This document shows positions 1-9,800 of a stretch of 64,000 nucleotides of DNA, piece by piece. Position numbers and translations under genes: made by a program. Source of the stretch: Streptomyces sp. NRRL S-646 (GTDB lineage Bacteria; Actinomycetota; Actinomycetes; Streptomycetales; Streptomycetaceae); assembly GCF_000720765.1 (NCBI RefSeq), contig NZ_JODC01000012.1:175754-239753 (forward strand). Direction: 5' to 3'. The notes beneath the pieces were generated by a model, which had not been told where the DNA came from, ran no database searches, and was given only the letters and a program-made list of their open reading frames with translations. How positions within the stretch are numbered: the first letter of the stretch is position 1; every line of letters starts with the position of its first letter.

Positions 1-149
1 CCGGCGGTGCGGACGATACGGCGGACCGTGTTGGCGTCGATCACGAAGTTCTGACCGCGCTGCTTGGTGGGGCGGACGCCGAGGGCTGCCGCCAGTTCGC
101 GGACGTCGGCGGGGCCCAGGAGGGCGTCGGGGGCTGGGCTGCTGCTCAC
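1..149 (-). CDS. rsmA: 16S rRNA dimethyladenosine transferase RsmA/KsgA (5' part only)
   Basis: Only the first ~49 codons are present; the gene runs off the left edge. From a GTG at 149 the protein begins [12 protein letters not shown] and reaches the family's S-adenosylmethionine-binding entry motif, here QRGQNFVID. RsmA dimethylates two adjacent adenosines in helix 45 of 16S rRNA late in 30S assembly. Its place just downstream of an rpfB-like gene and tatD on the same strand is the usual actinobacterial order. Confidence 0.9.
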   Translation of the reverse strand, partial: MSSSPAPDALLGPADVRELAAALGVRPTKQRGQNFVIDANTVRRIVRTA

Positions 150-308
150 GGCGACAAGGGTACGGGGGTGTGGAGCCGGGGGGCGCCAGGTGCCCTGCGC
201 TGCAGGTGGCCGGGAAAGTGGGTTTGCCTGCCCGCGCGTGCGGGGTGCCGCTCTCTTTGGGTCGGGAGCCGCCCCTGGCGGCACGACTGCCCGCAGCTCC
301 GCGGCTTT

Positions 309-371
309 AGGGGCGCGGGGCTGTATCGATATGCGGCTCCGCCGCGTGGGCGCGATCAGCCCCCACCGGTC
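309..371. repeat. Streptomyces-type intergenic GC-rich repeat, copy A
   Basis: Copy of the repeat also seen near 9.8, 13.1, 15.4, 21.1 and 61.4 kb. The core is a run of GGGGCGCGGGGCTGT, about 8 variable bases, a GCGGCTCCGCCGC hairpin, then GGGCGCGA and CAGCC. It lies in the 241-base gap between rpfB-like and rsmA. I see no gene in that gap. Confidence 0.75.
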
Positions 372-390
372 CGCAGCCGAAAAACGGCCC

Positions 391-1785
391 TCACCCGTGC
401 AGCCGCGCCCCGCAATGGGGCCAGGGGCTCGCCCCTCGCCGTACATACAACTTCTTCGCGCGGGCCGTCTGCTCCGCCGGGGACGCGTCCTGCGGGCGGC
501 CGCTGCCGCCGAGGCTCTGCCAGGTGCGTTCCTCCAGCTGGTAGAGGCCGCCGTAGCTTCCCGAGGGGTCGACGGCGTGCGGGCGGCCGCCCGACTCGCA
601 GGCCGCGAGGCCCTTCCAGTTGAGGTCGTCGGCGCCGCGCACGGACGTCGGGAGCGGCTTCGTGCCCACCTTCACGATCTGCGGCTGCGGCTCGCGCACC
701 ACCTCGGTGCCGGCCAGGCGGGGCTTCTGCCTGACCCCGTTGACGATGCGCAGGGCGTACGTGATCCGCCGCAGCCCCGGCTGTCCCACCCGGTCGACGA
801 CCTCCGTCCCCTTGAACAGCCCGGGGTCCTCCTCCCGCTGCACCTTGAACGGGATCTCCTCCTCACGGACCTCCTTGGTGCCGGTGACCCGCAGCACGGT
901 GATGGTCTGCCCGTCGCGCGGGAAGCTGTCCGCCGGGACGGAGGTGGTGTCCTCGCCGTGCAGGGAGATCCCGGCCTCCCCGACGACCTCCTGCACGGTC
1001 GCCGCGTTCGTACGGACCGTGCGTGCGTGACCGTCGGCCATGACCGTCACGGAGCGCTCGGTCCGCACGTCGAGCGAGAGCCCGGCGCGTCCGATGTGCC
1101 GGGAGCGCGCAGCGGACAGATACGCGCCCTGCGCCCGCACCCCCATCTCCTCCAGTGCCTCCTGCACCGTGTGCGCCGTCGTCCACACCTCGCGCCGGTG
1201 CCCGTCGATGGTGAGCCGTACGGGGCGCCCGTACTGCACCACGATCTCGTCACCGCTGCTGATCGCCGTGCCGGGGGCGGGCGCGATCACGTCGTGCGCC
1301 CCCACGTCGACGCTCTCCTGTGCGAGCAGTTCGGTCACGTCGTCGGCGAAGGTGTGCAGGGTGCGCGGCTTGCCGTCGACGTTCAGCTCGATGGCCTTGT
1401 CCTTGGCGACGAAGGCGGTGGTGCCGCCGGCCAGGAAGGCGACGACCAGCGCCTGCGGCAGCAGCCGGCGCATCGAGCCGTCCGGGAGCTCGATGGGTCG
1501 CGCCCTGCGTCGGCGTGCGGCCCGGCGCCTGCGTCCCGTTCCGGCGCGCGCGGCGGGCGCGGGCACTTCCTCGCCCGCCGCGCTCCCCACCTGCCGCGGA
1601 AGCGGCGGCTCGGGTACCTGGGCCGCCTCATAGGCGGGCCGGTACGTGTCCTCGTACGCCCCGGGCACCCCGTAGGCCAGGGTCTGCGCGCTGTGCACGT
1701 CGTAGGCGTACGCCGGCGGATACGCCGGGTCGTACGCCTCATACGTGCCGTACTGCGAGTACTGCGAGTACTGCGAGTTGCTCAC
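391..1785 (-). CDS. rpfB: Resuscitation-promoting factor, RpfB-like (DUF348-G5-Rpf domains)
   Basis: Secreted or membrane-anchored muralytic enzyme of about 464 aa, expected to cleave peptidoglycan glycan strands during spore germination and growth. The N-terminus is Tyr/Ala-rich and cytoplasmic, with a Tyr-Gly-Ser-Gln repeat. One membrane segment lies near residues 108-127. Three DUF348 repeats follow (~130-300), then a G5 domain (~300-378), then the C-terminal Rpf transglycosylase-like domain (~388-464) with the catalytic Glu in ACESGG and the fold motif SYGGLYQL. I chose the GTG at 1785 (MSNSQYSQ) because GGAG lies about 10 bases upstream; an upstream GTG at 1836 would add 17 residues. The domain order matches mycobacterial RpfB. 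Confidence 0.92.
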   Translation of the reverse strand: MSNSQYSQYSQYGTYEAYDPAYPPAYAYDVHSAQTLAYGVPGAYEDTYRPAYEAAQVPEPPLPRQVGSAAGEEVPAPAARAGTGRRRRAARRRRARPIELPDGSMRRLLPQALVVAFLAGGTTAFVAKDKAIELNVDGKPRTLHTFADDVTELLAQESVDVGAHDVIAPAPGTAISSGDEIVVQYGRPVRLTIDGHRREVWTTAHTVQEALEEMGVRAQGAYLSAARSRHIGRAGLSLDVRTERSVTVMADGHARTVRTNAATVQEVVGEAGISLHGEDTTSVPADSFPRDGQTITVLRVTGTKEVREEEIPFKVQREEDPGLFKGTEVVDRVGQPGLRRITYALRIVNGVRQKPRLAGTEVVREPQPQIVKVGTKPLPTSVRGADDLNWKGLAACESGGRPHAVDPSGSYGGLYQLEERTWQSLGGSGRPQDASPAEQTARAKKLYVRRGASPWPHCGARLHG

Positions 1786-1949
1786 GCCGACACGCTCCAG
1801 GGGCCGTAGGGGTCCAGAGGGGTCCGGATCGGGCACCAGAACCTAGCGGAGCCCGTATCACTCTCCAAAGCGGCGTGATCACAGAAAGTCACGATCGACG
1901 CGAAGGTGATCCCGCGTCGGCGTTATCGGAGGGTTATGAACGACTACGC

Positions 1950-2843
1950 TCAGTAGTCGAAGGCGCGGGCCGTGTTCGCCGCGAGGGCCGTCGCCAGCGT
2001 GTCCTCGTCGATGCCGCGCACGGCGGCCATGGCGCGCACCGTGACCGGAATGAGATACGGGGCGTTGGGCCGTCCGCGGTACGGCGCCGGTGTCAGGAAG
2101 GGCGCGTCGGTCTCCACCAGGACCAGCTCCAGGGGTGCCACGGCGAGCGCGTCCCGCAGATGCTGGGCGTTCTTGAAGGTGACGTTGCCGGCGAAGGACA
2201 TGAAGTACCCGGCGCGGGCGCACACCTGAGCCATGTCCGCGTCCCCGGAGTAGCAGTGGAACACCGTACGTTCGGGGGCGCCCTCCTCCTTGAGGATGCG
2301 CAGCACGTCGGCGTGGGCGTCGCGGTCGTGGATGACGAGGGCCCTGCCGTGCCGCTTGGCGATCTCGATGTGGGCGCGGAAGGAGGCCTCCTGCGCCTCC
2401 TTGCCCTCGGGGCCGGTGCGGAAGTAGTCGAGGCCCGTCTCGCCGACGCCCTTGACCTGGGGGAGCGCGGCCAGTCGGTCGATCTCGGCGAGCGCCTCGT
2501 CGAGCGCCGCGGTGCCCCCTGCCTCCCGCGTGCCCTGCCTCGACCAGCCATCCGGGTCGCCGTGGACGATGCGCGGCGCCTCGTTGGGGTGCAGGGCGAC
2601 GGTCGCGTGGACGGCCTCGTACCGCCCCGCCGCCTTCGCGGCCCACTGCGAGCCGGCCACGTCGCAGCCGACCTGCACGACCGTCGTCACGCCCACCGAA
2701 GCGGCCTTCGCGAGGCCCTCCTCGACCGTGCCGGACTGCATGTCGAGGTGGGTGTGGGAGTCGGCGACGGCCACCCGGAGGGGTTCCGGGAGCGGCGGCG
2801 CCTGCTTCTCGGCGGTCTTCTCGCTGGAGCTGGAGGAGGGCAT
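1950..2843 (-). CDS. tatD: TatD family metal-dependent DNase
   Basis: A 297-aa amidohydrolase-fold nuclease. Visible metal ligands are the H-x-H of DSHTHLD near residue 30, the Glu of GVGETGLDY, a His in LVIHDRD, a His in VFHCYSG and the Asp of ETDAPFLTP. TatD enzymes are Mg-dependent 3'-5' exonucleases acting on ssDNA or RNA ends in the cytoplasm. An acidic, Ser-rich tail of ~20 residues precedes the domain and may not be conserved. The gene is co-directional with rpfB-like and rsmA, with a 164-base gap before the rpfB-like start, so rpfB may have its own promoter. Confidence 0.92.
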   Translation of the reverse strand: MPSSSSSEKTAEKQAPPLPEPLRVAVADSHTHLDMQSGTVEEGLAKAASVGVTTVVQVGCDVAGSQWAAKAAGRYEAVHATVALHPNEAPRIVHGDPDGWSRQGTREAGGTAALDEALAEIDRLAALPQVKGVGETGLDYFRTGPEGKEAQEASFRAHIEIAKRHGRALVIHDRDAHADVLRILKEEGAPERTVFHCYSGDADMAQVCARAGYFMSFAGNVTFKNAQHLRDALAVAPLELVLVETDAPFLTPAPYRGRPNAPYLIPVTVRAMAAVRGIDEDTLATALAANTARAFDY

Positions 2844-2889
2844 GCTCCGATCCTACGAAAGGGGCATGCCCGCCCCGCCGCCGGAGCTG

Positions 2890-3306
2890 TCAGCTTGCCT
2901 TGCGGTGGAAGGGGTGCAGGAGATCGGAGAGATGCCAGTGGTGGTCCCGATCGCCGGCCTCGGCACCTTCGGCACCTTCCGCTGCGGCCTCCTGGGCCTC
3001 GGTCTGCGGTGTCCGCCGCTGCTGCTTGTGCACCGCGTCGCGCACCGACGAGACCTGCCCGGGCCGCATGATCCGTACGACGTGACTGTCGCAGTTCTGG
3101 CAGGTGGGCTTGGACAGCGGAGACGGCACGACCTGCCCCTCGGCCACGTACATCACGAACTCGTGGCCCTCGGCGTCGTTGTGGTGCTCTATCTCGTACG
3201 ACTGCTCCCAGCCGTGCCCGCAGCGCATGCAGGCGAAGGAGTACGACTCGTGGACGACTGCGGTGGCCGCGCCGCGGAGGCCGGACTGTCCTGCGATCTC
3301 GCTCAT
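2890..3306 (-). CDS. Conserved zinc-ribbon protein of unknown function
   Basis: A 138-aa hydrophilic protein. Residues 20-85 hold two Cys pairs (CMRC near residue 26 and CQNC near 69) that could bind one zinc. The C-terminal third is Ala/Glu-rich and ends in a His-rich stretch (DRDHHWHLSDLLHPFH). A strong ribosome site (AAGAGGAG) precedes the ATG. It has no membrane segment or catalytic motif. It looks like a streptomycete-conserved housekeeping protein; a nucleic-acid-binding role is only a guess from the ribbon. Confidence 0.7.
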   Translation of the reverse strand: MSEIAGQSGLRGAATAVVHESYSFACMRCGHGWEQSYEIEHHNDAEGHEFVMYVAEGQVVPSPLSKPTCQNCDSHVVRIMRPGQVSSVRDAVHKQQRRTPQTEAQEAAAEGAEGAEAGDRDHHWHLSDLLHPFHRKAS

Positions 3307-3331
3307 GCCAGCTCCTCTTGATCTGCTGGAC

Positions 3332-3351
3332 CAAGGGACGGGTGCGTCCCT
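3332..3351 (-). promoter_or_regulatory. Hairpin in the 5' leader of the zinc-ribbon gene
   Basis: A perfect 8-bp stem (AAGGGACG / CGTCCCTT) with a 4-base loop, 26-45 bases upstream of the ATG at 3306 and just upstream of the ribosome site. There is no U-run, so it is not a classic terminator; it may be a leader structure or an operator. The remaining gap to rsmI (3352-3551) has no gene and is less GC-rich than its surroundings. Confidence 0.35.
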
Positions 3352-3551
3352 TCAACCAGTGGACGCTTCCGGCGGAGCGAATGCATCAGCCCTGTCGACT
3401 GTTGGAGCCGATTTGGATTTTCCTTGCCATGCGACCCCGGTCAGGGGGTCTGGGCTTTGCATTTCACGACCTTGCTTTGCCTGTTTGTGGGGCGCTTGCT
3501 CAGGCGAGATGCGCCCTGCTCACAGGGGGTGTGGCCCACTTCACGAAAATC

Positions 3552-4412
3552 TCACGAACCACTTGCCGAATTGGCATTCTTCGCGGCCACAACCGCGTCG
3601 AACACCTCCCTTTTGGGCAGCCCGGCCTCCGCCGCAACCGCCGCAATGGCTTCTTTTCGCCGCTCCCCCGCCTCCTCCCGCACACGCACCCTGCGCACCA
3701 GCTCGGCGGCGTCGAGTTCCTCAGGCCCCTTCTCCGGGGCGCCCTCGACGACCACGGTGATCTCACCGCGCACACCCTCGGCGGCCCAGGCGGCCAGCTC
3801 GGCGAGCCCGCCCCGCCTGACCTCCTCGTACGTCTTGGTCAGCTCCCGGCAGACCGCGGCGCGCCGCTCGGCCCCGAAGACCTCGGCCATGGCGGCGAGG
3901 GTGTCGTCGAGGCGGTGCGGGGCCTCGAAGTAGACGAGGGTCCGGCGCTCCTCGGCGACCTCCTTCAGACGCGTCAGCCGCTCGCCCGCCTTGCGCGGCA
4001 GGAACCCCTCGAAGCAGAACCGGTCCACGGGCAGCCCGGACAGCGCCAGCGCGGTGAGCACGGCGGAGGGGCCGGGCACGGCGGTGACCCGGATGTCCTT
4101 CTCGACGGCGGCGGCGACCAGCCGGTATCCGGGGTCGGACACGGACGGCATCCCGGCGTCCGTGACGAGCAGCACACGCGCACCGCCGACGAGTTCCTCG
4201 ACGAGTTCGGGTGTACGGGCGGTCTCGTTGCCCTCGAAGTACGACACGATCCGCCCCTTGGGTGTGACGCCCAGCGCCTGTGTCAGCCGCCTGAGCCGCC
4301 GCGTGTCCTCGGCGGCGACGACATCGGCCCCCGCCAGCTCCTCGGCCAGCCGGGGCGGCGCGTCCGCGATGTCGCCGATGGGGGTGCCTGCGAGTACGAG
4401 GGTTCCGGTCAC
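3552..4412 (-). CDS. rsmI: 16S rRNA (cytidine-1402-2'-O)-methyltransferase RsmI
   Basis: About 286 aa. The protein opens with the family motif TLVLAGTPIGD, followed by AAEDTRRLRRL, the SAM-binding VTDAGMPSVSDPG and the AVPGPSAVLTAL loop. RsmI methylates the 2'-OH of C1402 in the 30S P-site. I chose the GTG at 4412 because GGGAGG lies 9 bases upstream; an ATG at 4421 sits directly on that ribosome site. It is divergent from pmt, with ~97 bases between the start codons. Confidence 0.92.
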   Translation of the reverse strand: MTGTLVLAGTPIGDIADAPPRLAEELAGADVVAAEDTRRLRRLTQALGVTPKGRIVSYFEGNETARTPELVEELVGGARVLLVTDAGMPSVSDPGYRLVAAAVEKDIRVTAVPGPSAVLTALALSGLPVDRFCFEGFLPRKAGERLTRLKEVAEERRTLVYFEAPHRLDDTLAAMAEVFGAERRAAVCRELTKTYEEVRRGGLAELAAWAAEGVRGEITVVVEGAPEKGPEELDAAELVRRVRVREEAGERRKEAIAAVAAEAGLPKREVFDAVVAAKNANSASGS

Positions 4413-4509
4413 GCTCCCCATCCTCCCAGGGGCACACCGATGGGGACGCATCCGAGCCCTTACCGCCCATGCACGGGACTCACACAGAACGGTTCCCTAC
4501 GATGGCGCG

Positions 4510-6249
4510 GTGACCAGTACCGCGTCCTCCCCGGACACCCGGCAAGGCCAGAGCCCGCAGGACCAGCGGCCGTCGTGGCAGCAGCGGCTGCGCCGTTTCG
4601 GCTACACGGCCGGGCCGAGAAGCGACGTCCGCGAGCGTCTGGTGCCGCCGTATGTGCAGGCCGGCCCGCGGGTGTGGCAGGTCTTCGGGGTGCCGCCGGC
4701 GCTCGCCGAGCGGATCACTCGCTGGTCGGCCTGGGGCGGCCCGCTGCTGGTCACGCTGATGGCGGGCGTGATGCGGTTCTGGCACCTGGGCAGCCCGAAG
4801 GCGGTGATATTCGACGAGACGTACTACGCCAAGGACGCCTGGGCGCTCGTCCACCGCGGCTTCGAGGTCAACTGGGACAAGAACGCCAACGACCAGATCC
4901 TGGCGCTGAACGGGCACGTCACGATCCCGACGGACGCGGCGTACGTCGTGCACCCGCCGGTCGGCAAGTACGTCATCGGGCTCGGGGAGCTGATCTTCGG
5001 GTTCAACCCGTTCGGCTGGCGCTTCATGACGGCACTGCTGGGCACGCTGTCGGTCCTGATGCTGTGCCGCATCGGCCGCCGTATCTTCCGCTCGACCTTC
5101 CTCGGCTGCCTCGCTGGCGGGCTGATGGCGGTCGACGGGCTGGCCTTCGTGATGGCCCGCACCTCGCTGCTCGACGGCGTGCTGATGTTCTTCGTGCTGG
5201 CCGCGTTCGGCTGCCTGGTCATCGACCGTGACAAGGCGCGCGAGAAACTCGCGGCCGCGCTCCAGCCCGACGCCGACGGCCGTGTCCGCCCGGACGCGCA
5301 CATCGCCGAGACCACCCGTCTCGGCTGGCGTCCGTGGCGCTGGCTGGCGGGCCTGATGCTGGGCCTGGCCATCGGCACCAAGTGGAACGGCCTGTACATC
5401 ATGGTCGCGTTCTTCCTGATGGCGGTCCTGTGGGACATCGGCTCCCGCAAGGTGGCGGGCGCCGGGAACCCGTACAAGGCCGTGCTGCCGGACGCGGCCG
5501 TCACGTTCGTGGCCACGGTCCCGGTCGCGCTCGTGACCTACCTGGTCTCCTGGACCGGCTGGATCCTCTCCCCCACCGACGGCAAGGGCGGCTACTTCCG
5601 CAACTGGGCCGCCACCGACGGCAAGGGCGGCAACTGGACCTGGCTGTTCCCCGACTGGTGGCGCAGCCTGTGGCACTACGAGCACGAGGTCTACGAGTTC
5701 CACAAGAACCTGCACTCGCCGCACACCTACATGTCCAACCCCTGGAGCTGGCTCGTCGACGGCCGCCCGGTCTCGTACTTCTACGAGTCCCCCTCGCCCG
5801 GCAAGGACGGCTGCCCCGTCGACGCGGGCCAGAAGTGCGCCCGCGAGGTCCTGGCGATCGGCACCCCGCTGCTGTGGTGGGTGGCCTGCTTCGCGGTCCT
5901 GTACATCCTGTGGCGCTGGCTGCTGCGCCGCGACTGGCGGGCGGGCGCCATCGCCTGCGGCATCGCGGCCGGTTATCTGCCCTGGTTCCTGTACCAGGAG
6001 CGGACGATCTTCTTCTTCTACGCCGTCGTCTTCGTGCCGTTCCTCTGTCTGGCGGTGGCGATGCTGCTGGGCGCGATCGTCGGGCCACCGGGGTCGAGCG
6101 ACACCCGCCGGGTCGCGGGAGCGACGGGAGCGGGCGTCCTGGTCCTGTTGATCGCGTGGAACTTCATCTACTTCTGGCCGCTGTACACCGGGACGGCGAT
6201 CCCGATCGACGACTGGCGTTCACGTATGTGGCTTGATACCTGGGTATAG
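4510..6249 (+). CDS. pmt: Dolichyl-phosphate-mannose-protein mannosyltransferase (Pmt)
   Basis: A 579-aa polytopic membrane glycosyltransferase (GT39) that transfers mannose from a polyprenyl phosphate to Ser/Thr of exported proteins. The acidic catalytic motif DETYYAKDAW follows the first membrane segment, and the MIR-less C-terminal half carries many hydrophobic spans. A long extracytoplasmic loop near residues 360-430 contains DWWRSLWHYEHEVYEFH. Start: GTG at 4510 (MTSTASSP). Streptomyces Pmt is known to glycosylate secreted proteins and to be needed for phage phiC31 infection. Likely substrates nearby are the Ser/Thr-rich secreted proteins. Confidence 0.93.
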   Translation: MTSTASSPDTRQGQSPQDQRPSWQQRLRRFGYTAGPRSDVRERLVPPYVQAGPRVWQVFGVPPALAERITRWSAWGGPLLVTLMAGVMRFWHLGSPKAVIFDETYYAKDAWALVHRGFEVNWDKNANDQILALNGHVTIPTDAAYVVHPPVGKYVIGLGELIFGFNPFGWRFMTALLGTLSVLMLCRIGRRIFRSTFLGCLAGGLMAVDGLAFVMARTSLLDGVLMFFVLAAFGCLVIDRDKAREKLAAALQPDADGRVRPDAHIAETTRLGWRPWRWLAGLMLGLAIGTKWNGLYIMVAFFLMAVLWDIGSRKVAGAGNPYKAVLPDAAVTFVATVPVALVTYLVSWTGWILSPTDGKGGYFRNWAATDGKGGNWTWLFPDWWRSLWHYEHEVYEFHKNLHSPHTYMSNPWSWLVDGRPVSYFYESPSPGKDGCPVDAGQKCAREVLAIGTPLLWWVACFAVLYILWRWLLRRDWRAGAIACGIAAGYLPWFLYQERTIFFFYAVVFVPFLCLAVAMLLGAIVGPPGSSDTRRVAGATGAGVLVLLIAWNFIYFWPLYTGTAIPIDDWRSRMWLDTWV

Positions 6250-6368
6250 CGGACCTTCTGAGTCCCTTCTGCCTCTCCGATCGGACAACATACGGAAACA
6301 CCCCTCACAGCTCCCCCTCACGCCACATACAGTGCGAGCACCAACGGGGAACGGGGAGGGGACCCTTC

Positions 6369-7994
6369 ATGGCCAAGGGGGTAAAGGTCGCCGTCATCAG
6401 CAGCGTCTTCGCTGTGATGGTGGGCGGCGCCGGATACGGCGCGTACAACATCGTGTCCGCGCTGAACGGCGACGGGGGGTCGGGAGCAGCATCCGTGAAG
6501 ACCGGTCCGCCGAGCAGCGACGAGATCAAGGAGACTTCGGCGAAGTTCTTCGCGGCCTGGGAGAAGGGCCGGGCGGCCCAGGCGGCGACGTACACGAACA
6601 ACGACGCGGCGGCCGAACCACTGCTGACCTCCTTCGGCGACGCCGCGCACATCACCGGCGTGAAGATCACGCCCGGTACGGCGAACGGCGCGACGGTCCC
6701 TTACACGGTCAGGGCCACGGTGTCCTACGAGGGCAAGTCCAAGTCCCTGACCTACAAGAGCGAGCTGACCGTCGTGCGCGGGAAGACCACCGGGCGCGCG
6801 CTGGTCGACTGGCAGCCGTCCGTCGTCCATCCGCAGCTGCAGAAGGGCGACACCCTCTTCACCGGCGAGGCGGCGAACCCGCCGATCGAGGCCGTGGACC
6901 GGAACGGTGCCGTACTGACGAAGGAGAAGTACCCCTCGCTCGGCCCGGTCCTGGACACCCTGCGCGAGCGGTACGGCGACAAGGCGGGCGGCACCCCCGG
7001 CATCGAGCTGGCGATCAAGCACCAGTCCCCGGACGCGGGCGACACCTCGCTGCTCACCCTCGCCAAGGGCAGGGCCGGCAAGCTGCAGACCACGATCAGC
7101 GCGAGCGCGCAGGCGGCGGCCGAGACCGCGGTGAAGAGGTTCGCGCAGTCGTCGGTGGTGGCCGTCAAGCCCAGCACCGGTGAGGTGCTGGCGGTGGCCA
7201 ACCACCGCAGGGACCAGTTCAACGCGGCCTTCCAGGGCGAGGTGGCGCCCGGCTCCACCATGAAGATCATCACCGCCGCGATGCTCATCGACAACGGCGT
7301 GACCTCGATGAACGGCCCGGCCCCCTGCACGCCGGACGCCGTATGGCAGGGGCAGACCTTCAAGAACCTCAAGAACATGAAGCCCAACGAGAACGCCACC
7401 CTCGCCAACAGCTTCCTGCGCTCCTGCAACACGGCCTTCATCAAGCTCATCGACGAGAAGCCGCTCTCGGACTCCTCGCTGACGACCGAGGCCCAGGACC
7501 GGTTCGGGCTCGGCCAGGACAATTGGAAGACCGGCATCGTCTCCTTCGACGGCAAGGTCCCCGCGGTCAGCGGCCCGGACCGGGCGGCGAACGCCATCGG
7601 CCAGGGCCAGGTCCAGATGAGCCCGCTGAACATGGCGTCGGTCACCGCGACCGCCATCACCGGCGCGTTCCGGCAGCCGTATCTTGTCTCCCCGAAGCTC
7701 GACGACCGTCAACTGGCCACCGCGAAGGGCCTGCCCGCGAGCACCGCCGCGCAGCTGAAGCAGATGATGCATCTCACCGCGACCCAGGGCACCGCGATGG
7801 AGGCGATGGCCGGGCTGCACGGCGACATCGGCGCGAAGACCGGCTCCGCGGAGGTCGACGGACAGGCCGTGTCCAACAGCTGGTTCACGGGCTTCAGCGG
7901 TGACATCGCGGCGGCGGCCATGACCGAGGAGGGCGGCCACGGCGGCACGGCGGCCGGGCCGATTGTCGCAGCTGTGCTACGGACCGGCTCCTGA
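6369..7994 (+). CDS. Penicillin-binding protein with MecA-type N-terminal domain (paralogue 1)
   Basis: A 541-aa class B-like transpeptidase. One N-terminal membrane anchor (residues ~8-30) is followed by an NTF2-like MecA_N domain (~50-160) and a transpeptidase domain with GSTMKI (catalytic Ser), SCN and KTGSAE in the usual order and spacing. It should crosslink peptidoglycan stem peptides outside the membrane. The next gene is a clear paralogue, so this is a tandem duplication. The ATG at 6369 follows a GGGGAGGGG stretch. The gene lies beside the SsgA-like gene, a context suggesting a role in sporulation septa or spore wall. Confidence 0.92.
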   Translation: MAKGVKVAVISSVFAVMVGGAGYGAYNIVSALNGDGGSGAASVKTGPPSSDEIKETSAKFFAAWEKGRAAQAATYTNNDAAAEPLLTSFGDAAHITGVKITPGTANGATVPYTVRATVSYEGKSKSLTYKSELTVVRGKTTGRALVDWQPSVVHPQLQKGDTLFTGEAANPPIEAVDRNGAVLTKEKYPSLGPVLDTLRERYGDKAGGTPGIELAIKHQSPDAGDTSLLTLAKGRAGKLQTTISASAQAAAETAVKRFAQSSVVAVKPSTGEVLAVANHRRDQFNAAFQGEVAPGSTMKIITAAMLIDNGVTSMNGPAPCTPDAVWQGQTFKNLKNMKPNENATLANSFLRSCNTAFIKLIDEKPLSDSSLTTEAQDRFGLGQDNWKTGIVSFDGKVPAVSGPDRAANAIGQGQVQMSPLNMASVTATAITGAFRQPYLVSPKLDDRQLATAKGLPASTAAQLKQMMHLTATQGTAMEAMAGLHGDIGAKTGSAEVDGQAVSNSWFTGFSGDIAAAAMTEEGGHGGTAAGPIVAAVLRTGS

Positions 7995-8093
7995 AGTCAC
8001 CCGTTGAGGACGGGACTCTAGGCTGTTGCCGTCGTTGGTTGGGATGGATGTGGGCAACGGGGACCCTGGGGATCTCTCGGAGGAACGGGAACA

Positions 8094-9767
8094 GTGGGCA
8101 ACAGAAGGCGCGTCGCCGAGCGACGGAAGACCAAACCCGCCGTGGTCGGCGGGATGATCGCCGTGGTGGTCGTCGGCGCCGGAGTCGGCGTCTACGCGCT
8201 GACCGGCGGCTCCGCGGCCGACGACCGGTCGACAGCGACGTCCTCGTCCACCGACGACAAGCCCAAGGTCAAGACCGGCCCGCTGTCCGCGACCGAGGTG
8301 CAGACCGCGGCCGAGCGGTTCCTCACGGGCTGGCAGCAGGGCAAGGTGACGCAGGCCGCCGCCGCCACGAACGACCCGGCGGCGGCCACCACCCTGCTGA
8401 CCGGCTTCACCAAGGACGCCCACATCACGGGCGCCACCCTCACCGAGGGCACCCGCACCGGCGACAAGGTCCCCTTCACCGTCAAGGGCACGGTCTCCTA
8501 CAAGGGCACGAAGATGCCGCTCTCGTACCGGAGTGCGCTGACGGTCGTACGCAAGAAGGAGGACGGCAAGCCGTACGTCGACTGGCACTCCTCCGTCGTC
8601 CACCCCGACCTGAAGGACGGCGACACCCTGGTCACCGGCGAGGCCGGGACGCCGCCGGTCAAGGCGTACGATCGGCACGGCGGCGAGCTGACGACCGCCA
8701 AGTACCCCTCGCTCGGCCCGGTCCTGGACGGTCTGCGGGAGAAGTACGGCAAGACCGCCGGCGGCAAGGCGGGCGTGGAGCTGGACGTCGTACGGGGCAA
8801 GGCGTCACAGAAGGCCAAGCTGTCCGACAAGACGCTGCTGACGCTGACCAAGGGCACGCCGGGCAAGGTGAACACGACCCTGAGCCCGGTCTTCCAGGCC
8901 GCGGCCGAGAAGCAGGTTGCCGCGAAGGACAGGTCCTCGGTCGTCGTCATGCGCCCGTCGACCGGCGAGATCCTCGCCGTCGCGAACCACAGCCCCAGCT
9001 TCAACGTGGCGTTCCAGGGATCCCTGGCCCCCGGCTCCACGATGAAGATCGTGACCTCGACGATGCTGTTCGAGAAGGACCTCGTCCACCCCGACCAGTC
9101 GCACCCCTGCCCCAAGACGTACAAGCTCGCGGGCTGGACGTTCCACAACGACGACAACTCCGAGATCAAGCAGGGCTCGTTCAAGCTGGCCTTCGGGGCC
9201 TCCTGCAACAACGCCTTCATCAACTTCGCGCCGAAGCTGTCCAACAGCGACCTGACGCAGGAGGCGCAACAGGTCTACGGCCTCGGTCTGAACAACTGGG
9301 CCATCGGCGTCCCGACCTTCGACGGCTCGGTCCCCGTGATGAGCGGCGCACAGATGGGCGCCTCGCTGATCGGGCAGGGCGGGGTGCGGATGAACCCGCT
9401 GAACATGGCGTCGGTGTCGTCGACGGTGGCGACCGGCTCCTTCCACCAGCCGTACCTGGTCGCCCCGTCGGTGGACCACCGCACACTGGCGAAGGCCTCG
9501 CGCACCATGTCGTCGAAGACGCAGGCCGAGCTGAAGGAGGTCATGTCCTACACGGCCTCCTACGGCACGGCGGCCAAGGCGATGGCGGGCATGTCGGGCT
9601 GCGGCGCCAAGACGGGCTCGGCCGAGGTCGACGGTCAGAAGAAGCCGAACGGCTGGTTCACCGCGTACTGCGGCGACCTGGCCGCGTCGGGTGTCGTCCA
9701 GGCGGGCGGCCACGGCGGCGACACAGCAGGGCCCATCGTGGCGGCACTGCTGAAGATGGGCGGCTGA
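8094..9767 (+). CDS. Penicillin-binding protein with MecA-type N-terminal domain (paralogue 2)
   Basis: A 557-aa transpeptidase with the same layout as the preceding gene: N-terminal anchor (~18-38), a Ser/Thr/Asp-rich linker, MecA_N-like domain, then GSTMKI, SCN and KTGSAE. The copies share long identical blocks (for example KYPSLGPVLD and SPLNMAS/NPLNMAS). GTG start at 8094 with AGGA upstream. The 99-base gap from paralogue 1 could hold a separate promoter. Both copies keep all three active-site motifs, so neither looks degenerate. Confidence 0.92.
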   Translation: MGNRRRVAERRKTKPAVVGGMIAVVVVGAGVGVYALTGGSAADDRSTATSSSTDDKPKVKTGPLSATEVQTAAERFLTGWQQGKVTQAAAATNDPAAATTLLTGFTKDAHITGATLTEGTRTGDKVPFTVKGTVSYKGTKMPLSYRSALTVVRKKEDGKPYVDWHSSVVHPDLKDGDTLVTGEAGTPPVKAYDRHGGELTTAKYPSLGPVLDGLREKYGKTAGGKAGVELDVVRGKASQKAKLSDKTLLTLTKGTPGKVNTTLSPVFQAAAEKQVAAKDRSSVVVMRPSTGEILAVANHSPSFNVAFQGSLAPGSTMKIVTSTMLFEKDLVHPDQSHPCPKTYKLAGWTFHNDDNSEIKQGSFKLAFGASCNNAFINFAPKLSNSDLTQEAQQVYGLGLNNWAIGVPTFDGSVPVMSGAQMGASLIGQGGVRMNPLNMASVSSTVATGSFHQPYLVAPSVDHRTLAKASRTMSSKTQAELKEVMSYTASYGTAAKAMAGMSGCGAKTGSAEVDGQKKPNGWFTAYCGDLAASGVVQAGGHGGDTAGPIVAALLKMGG

Positions 9768-9800
9768 TCAGCGGCTTGAAGGGGCGTCCCGAAGGGGCGC

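Noticed and set aside
64-1809. Long open frame opposite the rpfB-like gene, and many similar long frames opposite or within other genes
   Set aside because: In DNA of this composition antisense frames stay open by chance; their translations are Arg/Gly/Pro-rich with no domain, and the genuine gene on the other strand has clear motifs.
1837-1949. Possible c-di-AMP riboswitch upstream of the rpf gene
   Set aside because: The ydaO-type switch is known for rpfA-like genes; this is an rpfB-like gene and its upstream gap of ~113 bases shows no comparable structure.
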